NCBI GenBank assembly: GCA_964567435.1
Contig: CAZMMQ010000011.1
Span: 12,475-76,474, forward strand
Direction: 5' to 3'
Source of the DNA: RFSX01 sp964567435
Lineage (GTDB): Bacteria; Bacteroidota; Bacteroidia; Chitinophagales; Saprospiraceae
Length of the DNA stretch: 64,000 nucleotides
Shown: piece by piece, positions 35,598-44,153 of the stretch
Layout: each line of letters starts with the position of its first letter
Position numbering within the stretch: the stretch's first letter is position 1
Program-made: the position numbers and the translations under genes
Notes under the pieces: generated by a model
Seen by the model: the letters and a program-made list of their open reading frames with translations, nothing else
Told to the model about the DNA's origin: nothing
Database searches by the model: none

Positions 35598-37277
35598 CTA
35601 GATTCGATGAACCCTATTAATACTCACATCTGATAAATTTCTTGTCTGACCATTAGGCAGATGTAAGGTTATACTCTTGATAGATTCATCACTTCCTAAT
35701 CCAAAAGTGAGTGTACTCGTCTGATCGCTAGCTAAGCCTTCGCCTATTATATAGAAATCACTCAATTGACCACCATCCATCTTTGTAACTGTCACCTTAC
35801 TACCCAGATATTCTGCTGTCTCTGGCAAGCGGACGCCTACATAGTTAGCCGACCCACCCTTATTAATAAAGGCTCTTACTGGACCATCAATATTGATATA
35901 TATAAGATCTGGATAACCATCAGCATTAAAGTCTGACGACAACGGTGTGATGCCATAATTTTTATTGACTACGCCGGCTTGCTCCTCTACAGCGGCAAAA
36001 GTCTCATCTGGCCGTTGTATCAAAAATCTACATGGCAGTTTGAATAACTTATGGGGAGGGAACGCTACATAATTTTCTGCTACCACCAAGTCTTGTCTTC
36101 CATCGAGATTATAATCTTCAAAGATAGCACCCCACGAAAATTCGAAGTCAGCTATTTTAGTTTGTTCAGCGACATCTGTAAATTTGAAGCCACCATCATT
36201 TCTATACAATAACCACTTTCCAATAAAGACATCTTCCTTTTCCAAATCTCCTCTTGCTAATATACTCGGCACTGAGCTCCCTGTATTGGAAAAGAAGAAA
36301 TCAGCATTACCATCGTTATTATAATCGCCTACACCTATACCCATAGGGTAACCATACTTACCAGTCATAGGATTAGAGACCATAGAGAATGTATTCCCAC
36401 TTTGGTTCTTATAAGTTCTAACCTCTCCTGTATCATGTGCTACCACCAAATCCAAATACCCATCATTATCTACATCTATAAGCGTCGCAAAAAACGTATT
36501 ATGCGTATATGTCAATCCCATCTTCTCTGTCATATCCGTGAAGGTGTTATCACCATTATTGATCATCATTAAACTACTAGCACCATAATTTTTATCCTTA
36601 AAAATTGTCTGCCCCTCCATTTTCTCCTTTTTGATATAAGCACTAACAAACATATCTGCATCGCCATCATGATCAATATCTCCTAGGGTTAATGAGGCAG
36701 CAACTGACTTATCATTCAAAGGTACTTCTATCACTTCTTTGGTAAATCCTTTGCCTGAATTCTTATACCACGAAATCCCATAATCACCACATACTAATAG
36801 ATCAGTATACCCATTATTGTCTAAGTCAAAGGAAACTGCACCTAGAGAAGTACCTGCAGGCTTCTGTGGTAAACTGGCATCCGTTGATATATTGATAAAG
36901 TTACTGTCTATATATTTGAAGAGTTGATCTTGCTGCTCTAATCCTCCCGTCACAAAGACTTCATCTATTCCATCATTATCTATATCTATCAAACACGACC
37001 CAACCAGAGGCAATGACTTCTTCGAATCAAATTGGTGTGTAAACTTAAATGGTTGACTATCGAATGTAGGAATCTCCTCGGCCGGCACAGAATGATCGCA
37101 ACCTACAAAGTCTTTCCCATAATCCTCTCCTGGCACTTCATCATGAGAACATGAGGTCGAAAATTTTCCCCAGGATACATTTTGATAAGGATCACTAGAA
37201 TCTTTCTTGAGGTAAAAAAGAATAGCAGCTATAGCCAGTAACAGAAGGATAAAAACAATGAAAAGAATCTTTTTCAT
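35598..37277 (-). CDS. Exported FG-GAP/ASPIC-UnbV repeat protein
   Basis: A protein of 559 residues from ATG 37277 (MKKILFIVFILLLLAIAAILFYL), which gives a clean N-terminal membrane anchor or signal; the frame opens upstream at 37346 but that part overlaps the previous gene. At least seven FG-GAP/VCBS-like repeats follow with calcium-binding D-D-G patterns (LDNNGYTDLLVCGD, DVDNDGYLDLVVAHD, DFNADGYPDLIYIN), building an integrin-like propeller. The C-terminus is an ASPIC/UnbV domain (LGSKVTVTKMDGGQ to TLHLPNGQTRNL). Cys residues are scarce. It likely faces the periplasm or surface; its ligand is unknown. Second gene of the operon. Confidence 0.87.
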   Translation of the reverse strand: MKKILFIVFILLLLAIAAILFYLKKDSSDPYQNVSWGKFSTSCSHDEVPGEDYGKDFVGCDHSVPAEEIPTFDSQPFKFTHQFDSKKSLPLVGSCLIDIDNDGIDEVFVTGGLEQQDQLFKYIDSNFINISTDASLPQKPAGTSLGAVSFDLDNNGYTDLLVCGDYGISWYKNSGKGFTKEVIEVPLNDKSVAASLTLGDIDHDGDADMFVSAYIKKEKMEGQTIFKDKNYGASSLMMINNGDNTFTDMTEKMGLTYTHNTFFATLIDVDNDGYLDLVVAHDTGEVRTYKNQSGNTFSMVSNPMTGKYGYPMGIGVGDYNNDGNADFFFSNTGSSVPSILARGDLEKEDVFIGKWLLYRNDGGFKFTDVAEQTKIADFEFSWGAIFEDYNLDGRQDLVVAENYVAFPPHKLFKLPCRFLIQRPDETFAAVEEQAGVVNKNYGITPLSSDFNADGYPDLIYINIDGPVRAFINKGGSANYVGVRLPETAEYLGSKVTVTKMDGGQLSDFYIIGEGLASDQTSTLTFGLGSDESIKSITLHLPNGQTRNLSDVSINRVHRI

Positions 37278-37293
37278 AAGGGATATACTTAGA

Positions 37294-37923
37294 TTATTTC
37301 TTGAGTTGTAATAGTAACACACTGAACAATATAAAATGAACAACATTCATCGCAATCGGGGCAATATGGTTACCAAGTGCAGGTAACCAAAGCAAACTAG
37401 AAATCACTATACTAAGTAATAACAATGGATTAAACATGGCTACCCATCTGGACATTCCTTTGGTATTCCTAAACACTAGGACAATGAATATAATAGAGAT
37501 CAATGCAATCAATACACGAAGAGCCCAGACTAGTATCTGATAATTATCAAGATAGCTTTTCAGATAATAATTATAATCTAATGTGCCTGCAGATCTTTGA
37601 AGCACAACTGCAGCAAAATATCGTGAAGATATCCATATACCTCCCACAAAAAAGGCAATTGTACCGAGTAAGTATATCGCCTTGGCTAAAGAAGGAGATT
37701 CTTGTTCAAATACTTTTCTAATGCCGTAGTATCCAATAAAATAAAGTGGTGCTCCAATGATCACAAAAAAGTGCCCTATCCTTGCCCGACTTAATGGAAC
37801 CAAATCTAACATAGCCACTTCACCTCCTGGACCTTCATTTACATAATGTAATAGGTACTCACCCACTCCTACAATAATAGAAGCCAGAAGTCCAAGCAAT
37901 AGATAGTGTCTTGTTTTGTACAA
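37294..37923 (-). CDS. Polytopic membrane protein (DUF6796-like)
   Basis: A 209-residue membrane protein with six or so helices. The start is TTG at 37923 (translated MYKTRHYLLLGLLASIIVGVGEYLLHY); the first in-frame ATG is 37 codons later and would remove TM1, so TTG is preferred. The first helix with GVGEYLLHYVNEGPGG and the later RIGHFFVIIGAPLYFIGYYG recall the DUF6796 family, from memory only. No catalytic motif is seen. It is the promoter-proximal gene of the six-gene operon and ends 16 bp before the ASPIC gene. Confidence 0.72.
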   Translation of the reverse strand: MYKTRHYLLLGLLASIIVGVGEYLLHYVNEGPGGEVAMLDLVPLSRARIGHFFVIIGAPLYFIGYYGIRKVFEQESPSLAKAIYLLGTIAFFVGGIWISSRYFAAVVLQRSAGTLDYNYYLKSYLDNYQILVWALRVLIALISIIFIVLVFRNTKGMSRWVAMFNPLLLLSIVISSLLWLPALGNHIAPIAMNVVHFILFSVLLLQLKK

Positions 37924-38097
37924 TAGAATTTTTAAATATAGTTCTCTAACACCTCCATAATTACTGTCTCAGATTATTCTATCCGAATAGTTAAGAATCC
38001 AAGTATTAGAAATTCGGTCCTTATTTACTAATTTACAGTAATCAATTTACTATCTCAATTATTTTTTAACAATTCTTCAAAATATAATTAGAATACT

Positions 38098-38484
38098 GTG
38101 AAATACATTAACCTAGTACTACTTCTACTATTATCCATAAGTCCAGGGATTAGCCAAGTCCAATTGCTCAATGAAGTAATTGCCTTAATGATAGGTCCTC
38201 CTGAGTGTGAGCATATTCCTGTATTTGAATCCATGTCAGAAGTCTGTGCCAGTGAATACATCAGCTGTGATGAAAGTGCAGAAAAAATCATTGGGCTTAA
38301 TTTCCAATTTACTAACCTCAATGGTGTCATGCCAGAATCTATAACTCAATTTAGAACAGGAAATGCTAGTCAATGGGTGGTCAACAGATTGAATTATAAT
38401 TGTGAGAATTGGACATCTGGTTATCAACGTAACGAACCCGTAAGGGTGCAATACACTCTACCTGTTAAATTCAAACTGCAATAA
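38098..38484 (+). CDS. Small secreted protein related to TonB C-terminal domain
   Basis: A 128-residue protein starting at GTG 38098 with a signal peptide (about 1-19, ending GISQ). Its C-terminus WTSGYQRNEPVRVQYTLPV is clearly related to WTPGKQRGRPVKVLYTLPV at the end of the TonB protein at 46627 and to the same region of the one at 47751, and PPECEHIPVFES aligns with their MPRFPGCED region. It therefore looks like a TonB-C-type domain without the TM anchor and proline linker. It has five or more Cys (ECEH, EVCAS, ISCDE, YNCENW), likely disulfide-bonded. Function unknown. Confidence 0.7.
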   Translation: MKYINLVLLLLLSISPGISQVQLLNEVIALMIGPPECEHIPVFESMSEVCASEYISCDESAEKIIGLNFQFTNLNGVMPESITQFRTGNASQWVVNRLNYNCENWTSGYQRNEPVRVQYTLPVKFKLQ

Positions 38485-38509
38485 ATGCATATTAGTTAAG
38501 ATTCTTAGT

Positions 38510-38517
38510 TAACTTTG
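38510..38517 (+). promoter_or_regulatory. -7-like element before the short leader and MFS gene
   Basis: TAACTTTG, an exact TAnnTTTG, lies 26 bp after the TonB-C-like gene. It precedes an 18-codon ORF (38536-38592) and a terminator-like hairpin, then the MFS start at 38658. No good -33 TTTG is seen. Confidence 0.3.
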
Positions 38518-38616
38518 TAGCAAAGAAAAAATAACATGATTACTGGAAATACTTATTTATCGAGATTGCGCTTGCTGTCAATGATGAGATAATTATTTCT
38601 TTAATAATAGAATATA

Positions 38617-38651
38617 AAAGAGCCTTGTCATACACCTGATGAGGCTTTTTT
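38617..38651 (+). terminator. Terminator-like hairpin directly before the MFS gene
   Basis: AGCCTTGTCA pairs with TGATGAGGCT (two G-U pairs) over a short loop and leads into TTTTTTCTTT. It ends only 7 bp before the MFS start codon, so it may end the upstream transcript or attenuate the MFS gene. Confidence 0.65.
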
Positions 38652-38657
38652 CTTTAT

Positions 38658-39866
38658 ATGAACTTTGTCAAACTATATATCAACTCATTCTCTGGATTAT
38701 CGAAAGATGTCTGGTATGTTGCCCTCATCTATCTGGTTAATAGATGTGGTGAAATGGTCATCCCATTTATGAGTGTATATCTGTCGCAGCAGCTTGGATT
38801 CTCGAAGACACAGACTGGAGTAGTTCTTTTTTGTTTTGGAGTAGGTGCCTTGATAGGATCTAATATCGGAGGATACCTAAGTGACATCATTGGTAACTTT
38901 AAAGTCATGGCTATCAGTTTGTTTGGGATGGGGTCTTCATTTTTAGGCATACTTATGTTTGACAGCTTTGGCCCCTTATGTATATGGCTTGTTGTGACGG
39001 GTATTTTTTCGAGTATGTTTAGCCCTGCAGCATTTAGTGCAGTAAGTGTATGGGGTAATACTGAGAATAGGACAAGGGCCTTCTCTTTACTTAGAATGGC
39101 CATTAATCTTGGAGTGGCGATAGGCCCTGCAGTAGGTGGCTATATGGCGGCGAGTGTTGGCTACCATATGCTCTTTATAGTAGATGGATGTACTTGCTTC
39201 TTGGCTCTGATAACATTATTTATTGTTCTCCGGCATAGGAATAAAAAATTAAATCAAAAAGAAACAAAAACAACGGGGACAGCATCTCCTTACAAGGATA
39301 AAATTTTAGTCTTGTTCCTCTTTTTCAATCTGATAAACATGATTGCCTTTTTTCAAATTATATTTTCTGTACCTGTTTACTTTAAAGAAGTCGTGCAGAT
39401 GGATGAGAAGCTTATTGGTGCCTTCTTTACCGCAAATGGATTATTGGTTTTCCTCCTTGAAATGCCCATCGTGTACAAAATAGAACAAGCTAATAAGTAC
39501 TTCAAACCTATGGTAGCTGGAGCAGTATTGATAGGCATAGGATATGTATGTCTAAGCATTTTCAATGACCCTCTTTTGGCCATAGTCTTATATAGCTTAC
39601 TTATTGCTATTGGAGAAGTTATCAACTTCCCTCTTATTCCCTCATTGGCTATGCGAAGAACTGATGAGCAAAATCAGGGAAAATATATGGGCATGGTATC
39701 TATGATGTTTGCCATCGCCTTTTTATTGTCCCCAATTCTGGGTTTACCCGTAGTAGAATTGACTGGGTATACCAACTACTTTATCATGGCAGCCACGCTT
39801 TCTATTATCTCTGGTATTTGTTTGCATTTTCTCAAGCCCTATTTCAAAGAAGCCCATGCCAACTGA
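38658..39866 (+). CDS. MFS transporter
   Basis: A 402-residue major facilitator protein with 12 predicted helices. The motif-A region between TM2 and TM3 reads GSNIGGYLSDIIGNFKVM, and RAFSLLRMAINLGVAIGPAVGG matches the TM5 antiporter-like motif C region (PxxGG), which favours a drug/proton or metabolite exporter. The central loop (about 190-215) is Lys/Thr-rich and cytoplasmic. The gene overlaps the UDG-family gene by 11 nt at its 3' end. A terminator-like hairpin right in front of its start may regulate it. Substrate unknown. Confidence 0.9.
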   Translation: MNFVKLYINSFSGLSKDVWYVALIYLVNRCGEMVIPFMSVYLSQQLGFSKTQTGVVLFCFGVGALIGSNIGGYLSDIIGNFKVMAISLFGMGSSFLGILMFDSFGPLCIWLVVTGIFSSMFSPAAFSAVSVWGNTENRTRAFSLLRMAINLGVAIGPAVGGYMAASVGYHMLFIVDGCTCFLALITLFIVLRHRNKKLNQKETKTTGTASPYKDKILVLFLFFNLINMIAFFQIIFSVPVYFKEVVQMDEKLIGAFFTANGLLVFLLEMPIVYKIEQANKYFKPMVAGAVLIGIGYVCLSIFNDPLLAIVLYSLLIAIGEVINFPLIPSLAMRRTDEQNQGKYMGMVSMMFAIAFLLSPILGLPVVELTGYTNYFIMAATLSIISGICLHFLKPYFKEAHAN

Positions 39867-40440
39867 TTCTTTTCAAAGCCTGCTTAAAAAAATAAGAAAC
39901 TGCCAAGAGTGTGCAGCACATATAGAACCACGTCCTGTAGTATCCGTCAATAGGAAAAGTCGCATTATAATTATCGGCCAAGCTCCTGGAACAAGAGTCC
40001 ACATGACAGGTATTCCTTGGAATGATAGAAGCGGAGATAATCTTAGACGATGGATGGGAATATCTACCGAACAATTCTATGACAATAAAATATTTGGCAT
40101 TGTACCTATGGGATTCTGCTATCCAGGAAAAGGCAAATCTGGTGATCTACCTCCCAGAAAAGAATGTGCCCCACTCTGGCACGATCAGATTTTTTCTCAA
40201 TTAGAGAATATTCAACTCACCATACTCATCGGTCAATATGCCCAACAATATTATCTGGAAAAGCGTCGAAAAACAACACTTACAGATACCGTTAGAAACT
40301 ATGAAGAATATTTGCCAGAATTCTTTGTACTACCCCATCCCTCTCCAAGAAACATTAGATGGATGAAACGCAATGCTTGGTTTGAAACAGATATCTTGCC
40401 TGTTTTTAGAAGACATATTGCAAGAGCAATAGGTAACTAA
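39856..40440 (+). CDS. Uracil-DNA glycosylase superfamily protein
   Basis: A 194-residue DNA repair-type enzyme. NCQECAAHIEPRPVV and IIIGQAPGTRVHMTGIPWNDRSGDNLRRW resemble the family 4/5 type active-site region (GQAPGxxExxxGxPFxGxAG), and LPHPSPRN is the second conserved motif. The N-terminal Cys pair (CQEC) may be part of an iron-sulfur site as in family 4 enzymes, but the full four-Cys set is not obvious. Annotators commonly call it uracil-DNA glycosylase family protein. It overlaps the MFS gene by 11 nt, so they are co-transcribed; a functional link is not evident. Confidence 0.88.
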   Translation: MPTDSFQSLLKKIRNCQECAAHIEPRPVVSVNRKSRIIIIGQAPGTRVHMTGIPWNDRSGDNLRRWMGISTEQFYDNKIFGIVPMGFCYPGKGKSGDLPPRKECAPLWHDQIFSQLENIQLTILIGQYAQQYYLEKRRKTTLTDTVRNYEEYLPEFFVLPHPSPRNIRWMKRNAWFETDILPVFRRHIARAIGN

Positions 40441-40451
40441 CTCCCTAACCA

Positions 40452-40811
40452 TTAGAGATACAACCTACCGTACATATATCTGGATACAATAATGCTTGCA
40501 ATCGCTATTCCCGACAAAGTCAAACTTTGACCTAGCGCATAATGTGCTGTAAAAGCCAATACTGCATCTAAAAAGAATCCAGCATAAGCCCACTCAGTTA
40601 ACATTTTAGACAGTCTGGTTAACACTGCAATAATGCCTAATACTTTCAGAATTGCAAGAGGGATAACAAGATACTCAGGGTAGCTTAGCATCTTAAAGAA
40701 TCCCTTAACCATATCAGGATTTCTGAAGTACATCTGTGCACTAAATGTAAATATCCCACACATCACGAAAGTGGATATCCAATATATTCCCTTTTCAATA
40801 TTATGATTCAT
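40452..40811 (-). CDS. DoxX-like membrane protein
   Basis: A 119-residue inner-membrane protein with four helices. FRNPDMVKGFFKMLSYPEYL and the later PLAILKVLGIIAVL match the DoxX-like family. Members are associated with quinone or thiol redox systems in some organisms, but most are uncharacterised. It is a single gene, convergent with the UDG-family gene (11 bp gap) and divergent from the barrel protein at 40987. Confidence 0.85.
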   Translation of the reverse strand: MNHNIEKGIYWISTFVMCGIFTFSAQMYFRNPDMVKGFFKMLSYPEYLVIPLAILKVLGIIAVLTRLSKMLTEWAYAGFFLDAVLAFTAHYALGQSLTLSGIAIASIIVSRYMYGRLYL

Positions 40812-40986
40812 CGTCTGTTTTGTTTGAAGTTTTTATATACAGGTGGTTTCAACAGTTAATAAAGAAGTGAACACAGTGATCGCCATTGAGTTTAAATCCA
40901 ACACAGCAAACAGAAAATAAAAAATGGGCTATGTAAATCTGAGGACAAGACTTTCATAAAGAATTGCATCATATTTACTCTGTCAT

Positions 40987-41931
40987 ATGATCAGGTATAT
41001 CTATACATCATTGTTAGCAGGACTGCTTGTAATATCTATCAATCTGCATGCTCAAACTTGCTGCTCTGCAGGTGCTCCAATTGTATCAAACTACGGTTTT
41101 AAAACCAGTGCAGAGTATAAGTATAGCCTAATTCTTGCCTATCGTCACATAGGAATCAACCGTCTTGTAGACAACAATGAAAGATTGGTCAATGATCCTA
41201 GGACACGAGAAAATAATGTCATCTCATTGGGTGCCAACTATACCTTTAATGAAAGGATTGCCTTAGGAGTACTTCTTCCCCTTGTTGCCCAAAATAGAAC
41301 AACCATCAGTGAATCACAATCTGCATTTGGTGTGGGTGATTTGTCTTTGGTCGCTCAGCTCAAAGTTTGGGGCAAAAATGATTGGTTGCTACAATTTACG
41401 CCAGCTCTAAAACTTCCAACGGGTAACGTATCTATTCGTAGTGACCGAAATATCTTTCTATCACCTGATATGCAAAGTGGGACAGGATCCTGGGATATCA
41501 TCAATCAAATATCTCTGGTAAGAGAACGAATATTCAATTCTGTTTTCACCGCCAAAACCAGCTTATCTTATCGAATTAATGGGACCAACTCAAATTTTGC
41601 AAGTGACAGTGGTATTGGCGGTCGATCATTTAAATTCGGTAATGAAATAAACTGGCGAACGACCCTAAGTAAAGAATTTCTTCTTGGACAGTGGTTTGTC
41701 ATACCTGACCTCCAATGGCAATACAGATGGGCTGCCGCTAATACAGAACAAAGCTCAAGAGCTAATAATAGTGGCGGCAACTGGATTAATCAACTAATCG
41801 GTATATATCTTACAAAAGACAATATTATCAGCTATAGAACCTTTCTAAAATTTCCACTATATGAAGATTTGGATGGTTTACAAATTACTACCAACTTCGA
41901 ATGGGGAGTTCAATTGAATTACCAATTCTAA
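40987..41931 (+). CDS. Outer-membrane beta-barrel protein with mature N-terminal CC motif
   Basis: A 314-residue barrel. The signal peptide MIRYIYTSLLAGLLVISINLHAQ is followed at once by TCCSAGAP, a Cys pair near the mature N-terminus. The remainder is a series of amphipathic strands (ISLGANYTFNERIALGVLL, LQFTPALKLPTG) ending NFEWGVQLNYQF with a terminal Phe for BAM recognition. It resembles the MetA-pathway/transporter-type barrels. It is 15 bp upstream of a DUF3179 lipoprotein, suggesting one operon. The role is not known; the CC pair hints at metal binding, by inference. Confidence 0.8.
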   Translation: MIRYIYTSLLAGLLVISINLHAQTCCSAGAPIVSNYGFKTSAEYKYSLILAYRHIGINRLVDNNERLVNDPRTRENNVISLGANYTFNERIALGVLLPLVAQNRTTISESQSAFGVGDLSLVAQLKVWGKNDWLLQFTPALKLPTGNVSIRSDRNIFLSPDMQSGTGSWDIINQISLVRERIFNSVFTAKTSLSYRINGTNSNFASDSGIGGRSFKFGNEINWRTTLSKEFLLGQWFVIPDLQWQYRWAAANTEQSSRANNSGGNWINQLIGIYLTKDNIISYRTFLKFPLYEDLDGLQITTNFEWGVQLNYQF

Positions 41932-41946
41932 AAAAACACATTTACG

Positions 41947-42987
41947 ATGAAAAAAGTATTTTGGTTATTAGTTACCACCACTATATTAATGTGGTCTTGC
42001 GGGGACAATGATCCTGCATCCCGACCTTCAGAGTGGACTATACCTTCTAGTCAGGTATTTGATGGAGGTGTAGGTCAAGATGGCATACCTGCTATTAATC
42101 AGCCAAGTTTCTCCTCCGTCAATGAGGTTAACTTTTTAGCAGACAATGACTTGGTTGTCGGAATCGTGCATGGAGATATAGCTAAAGCGTACCCTCACGT
42201 CATCCTTGATTGGCATGAGATTGTCAATGATGATTTGGGTGATTTGAGTGTGGCAATGACCTATTGTCCACTGACAGGTACAGCCGTGGGATGGGACAGA
42301 GGTGTCAATGGTCAAAATGTCGCATTTGGAGTTAGTGGAAAATTGTTTAATACCAACCTGATGCCCTTTGACCGAGAAACAAATAGTTATTGGACACAAT
42401 TAGGGCTTAACTGCGTCAATGGAGAACTCATTAATACTAAAATAAACTTAGCACCTGTTATAGAGACAACTTGGGGTACTTGGAAATCTTCATTCCCTGA
42501 CTCTGATGTGCTTAATACCAATACTGGTTTTTCCAGAGCCTATGGTCAATACCCATATGGTGACTACAGAACCAATAATGCAAATATTATCTTTCCTGTC
42601 AATCCTCTAGACCAAAGATTACCTTCTAAAGATAGGGTGCTAGGTGTCTTGGGTGATAGTACTAATAGGGCTTACACTATTGATCTGTTTCGAGAAGACT
42701 TGGTCATCCAAGACCAATTGGAAGGTACTGAACTTATCGTCATAGGGTCTGAATCAAGCAATTTCATGGTAGCTTATGAAAATAATCTTGATCTTACAGA
42801 AGTAACCAGCGTGGAAAACAGCTTACCAATTGTTGCTCAATCGCAGGACGGCAATATGATAACGCTGGATGGTCGAATTGTACAAGGGCCATTATCTGGA
42901 CAATCTCTGTTACCTACAAAATCATGGATAGGCTATTGGATGTCCTTTGGCTCTTTCTATCCAGGAATAGAAATCTTTAGGCAATAA
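41947..42987 (+). CDS. DUF3179 domain lipoprotein
   Basis: A 346-residue lipoprotein: MKKVFWLLVTTTILMWSC carries lipobox MWSC. The DUF3179 body has GIVHGDIAKAYPHVILDWHEIVND, MTYCPLTGTAVGWDR with a single conserved Cys, and GVSGKLFNTNLMPFDRETNS then SYWTQ. DUF3179 proteins are widely exported but have no established activity; the conserved Cys and acidic residues suggest a redox or metal role. It follows the barrel gene by 15 bp, so a two-gene unit is likely, with the lipoprotein working at the outer membrane. Confidence 0.9.
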   Translation: MKKVFWLLVTTTILMWSCGDNDPASRPSEWTIPSSQVFDGGVGQDGIPAINQPSFSSVNEVNFLADNDLVVGIVHGDIAKAYPHVILDWHEIVNDDLGDLSVAMTYCPLTGTAVGWDRGVNGQNVAFGVSGKLFNTNLMPFDRETNSYWTQLGLNCVNGELINTKINLAPVIETTWGTWKSSFPDSDVLNTNTGFSRAYGQYPYGDYRTNNANIIFPVNPLDQRLPSKDRVLGVLGDSTNRAYTIDLFREDLVIQDQLEGTELIVIGSESSNFMVAYENNLDLTEVTSVENSLPIVAQSQDGNMITLDGRIVQGPLSGQSLLPTKSWIGYWMSFGSFYPGIEIFRQ

Positions 42988-43045
42988 TCTACCAACAGTT
43001 AGAGAAAGCTGATAGATGTACACCAATACTCAGGCGAATATGTCT

Positions 43046-43053
43046 TACTTTTG
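43046..43053 (+). promoter_or_regulatory. -7-like element upstream of tatA
   Basis: TACTTTTG, an exact TAnnTTTG, 16 bp before the ATG at 43070. No clear -33 TTTG. Confidence 0.3.
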
Positions 43054-43069
43054 GTAAAAAATTGAATCC

Positions 43070-43312
43070 ATGCTTAGTATATATCTTTTAGGTATTCCCG
43101 GTGGATATGAGTTAATCCTTATTGCTTTTGTAATTCTTCTCCTATTTGGTGGTAAGAAATTACCAGAGCTTATGAGAGGATTAGGTAAGGGTATCAGAGA
43201 ATTCAATAATGCAAAAGCCAATCTCGAGTCGGAGGTCAAAGAAAGTATGAAAGAGCCAAAAGTTGATAAAAGTGGCGATAAGAGTAGTTGGATAGAAAGA
43301 AAAGAGAATTGA
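43070..43312 (+). CDS. tatA: Twin-arginine translocase subunit TatA/TatE
   Basis: An 80-residue protein with one N-terminal TM helix (GYELILIAFVILLLFGGKK), the FG-x-KLPEL hinge (LFGGKKLPELMRGLGKGI) and an amphipathic helix followed by a charged tail. TatA oligomerises to form the pore for folded proteins with twin-arginine signals. TatC is not in the window. The gene lies 82 bp after the DUF3179 gene and is convergent with the DUF3109 gene 3 bp away. Confidence 0.93.
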   Translation: MLSIYLLGIPGGYELILIAFVILLLFGGKKLPELMRGLGKGIREFNNAKANLESEVKESMKEPKVDKSGDKSSWIERKEN

Positions 43313-43315
43313 TCT

Positions 43316-43900
43316 CTATCTAGACTCTCCCTTTCTGTTAGCCGCAGCATCTAGCTGCTTATAGAAATCTTCACCATACTTTCTCACCAGCGCCTCTTTG
43401 ACAAATTGGTATAGCTTAATCTTACTTTTCTTTCCATTACTACAAGCTGCATCACATATATCCCAACGATCGTAATTAAGTGTTTGGAATCCATTCATAT
43501 GATTTTGGTTAACTCTTATTGGATATAAATGGCAGCTTATTGGCTTATAAAAAGAAATCTTTTTATCTCTGTAGGCCTTCTGAATACCGCAATATGTAAT
43601 CCCCAATTCATCTCTTCCCATAAATACACAGGCCCCATCTTCCATTAGGTTGGTTTCTGATATAGACTCTTCTTTATTATAAGTATAAAAACCCTCTTCT
43701 CTAATCACCTCTTGAGCTGCCTCTGGCAAGTAGGGTAAAATCTTAGGTAATAATTGCCCCATGAGCAAAACTTCGTCTTCAGACAAGGGTGCACCATAAT
43801 CTCCTTCTATGCAGCAGGCGCCCTTGCAAGCAGATAAGTTGCATGCAAATTGCTCTTGCACAATATCGTCTGAGATAAGTATATCTTCTATCATTATCAT
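43316..43900 (-). CDS. DUF3109 family Cys-rich protein
   Basis: A protein of about 194 residues. I use the ATG at 43900 (MIMIEDILISDDIV), matching the usual start; ATGs at 43906 and 43894 are alternatives. Cys clusters are CNLSACKGACCIEGD near the N-terminus, then DGACVF, TYCGI, ISCHLYPI and DICDAACSNGKK, about ten in all, arranged like the zinc/iron-chelating YkgJ-type families. DUF3109 is widespread in Bacteroidota with unknown function. It is a single gene, divergent from citrate synthase across ~250 bp. Confidence 0.9.
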   Translation of the reverse strand: MIMIEDILISDDIVQEQFACNLSACKGACCIEGDYGAPLSEDEVLLMGQLLPKILPYLPEAAQEVIREEGFYTYNKEESISETNLMEDGACVFMGRDELGITYCGIQKAYRDKKISFYKPISCHLYPIRVNQNHMNGFQTLNYDRWDICDAACSNGKKSKIKLYQFVKEALVRKYGEDFYKQLDAAANRKGESR

Positions 43901-44153
43901 TGCCATAAGTTATCTCTTTTGAATGCTTAAAAAATCATATCTGGTTTCGACACCAGTCACTTCTTGATTTAGCTGAATAATAAGGATATTTGTTCGTAAA
44001 TTTCGATTTTGATTTTTATGGCATTATTTATTGTAATCTTTTTAGGCTGTACCATGTTAACTGCTTGTTGTAAGTTGATATATAAATCCTTTGATCAGAT
44101 ATTGCCAAACAATCTTATTCTAATACGTAAATTATAAACTCCCACATTCAAAC

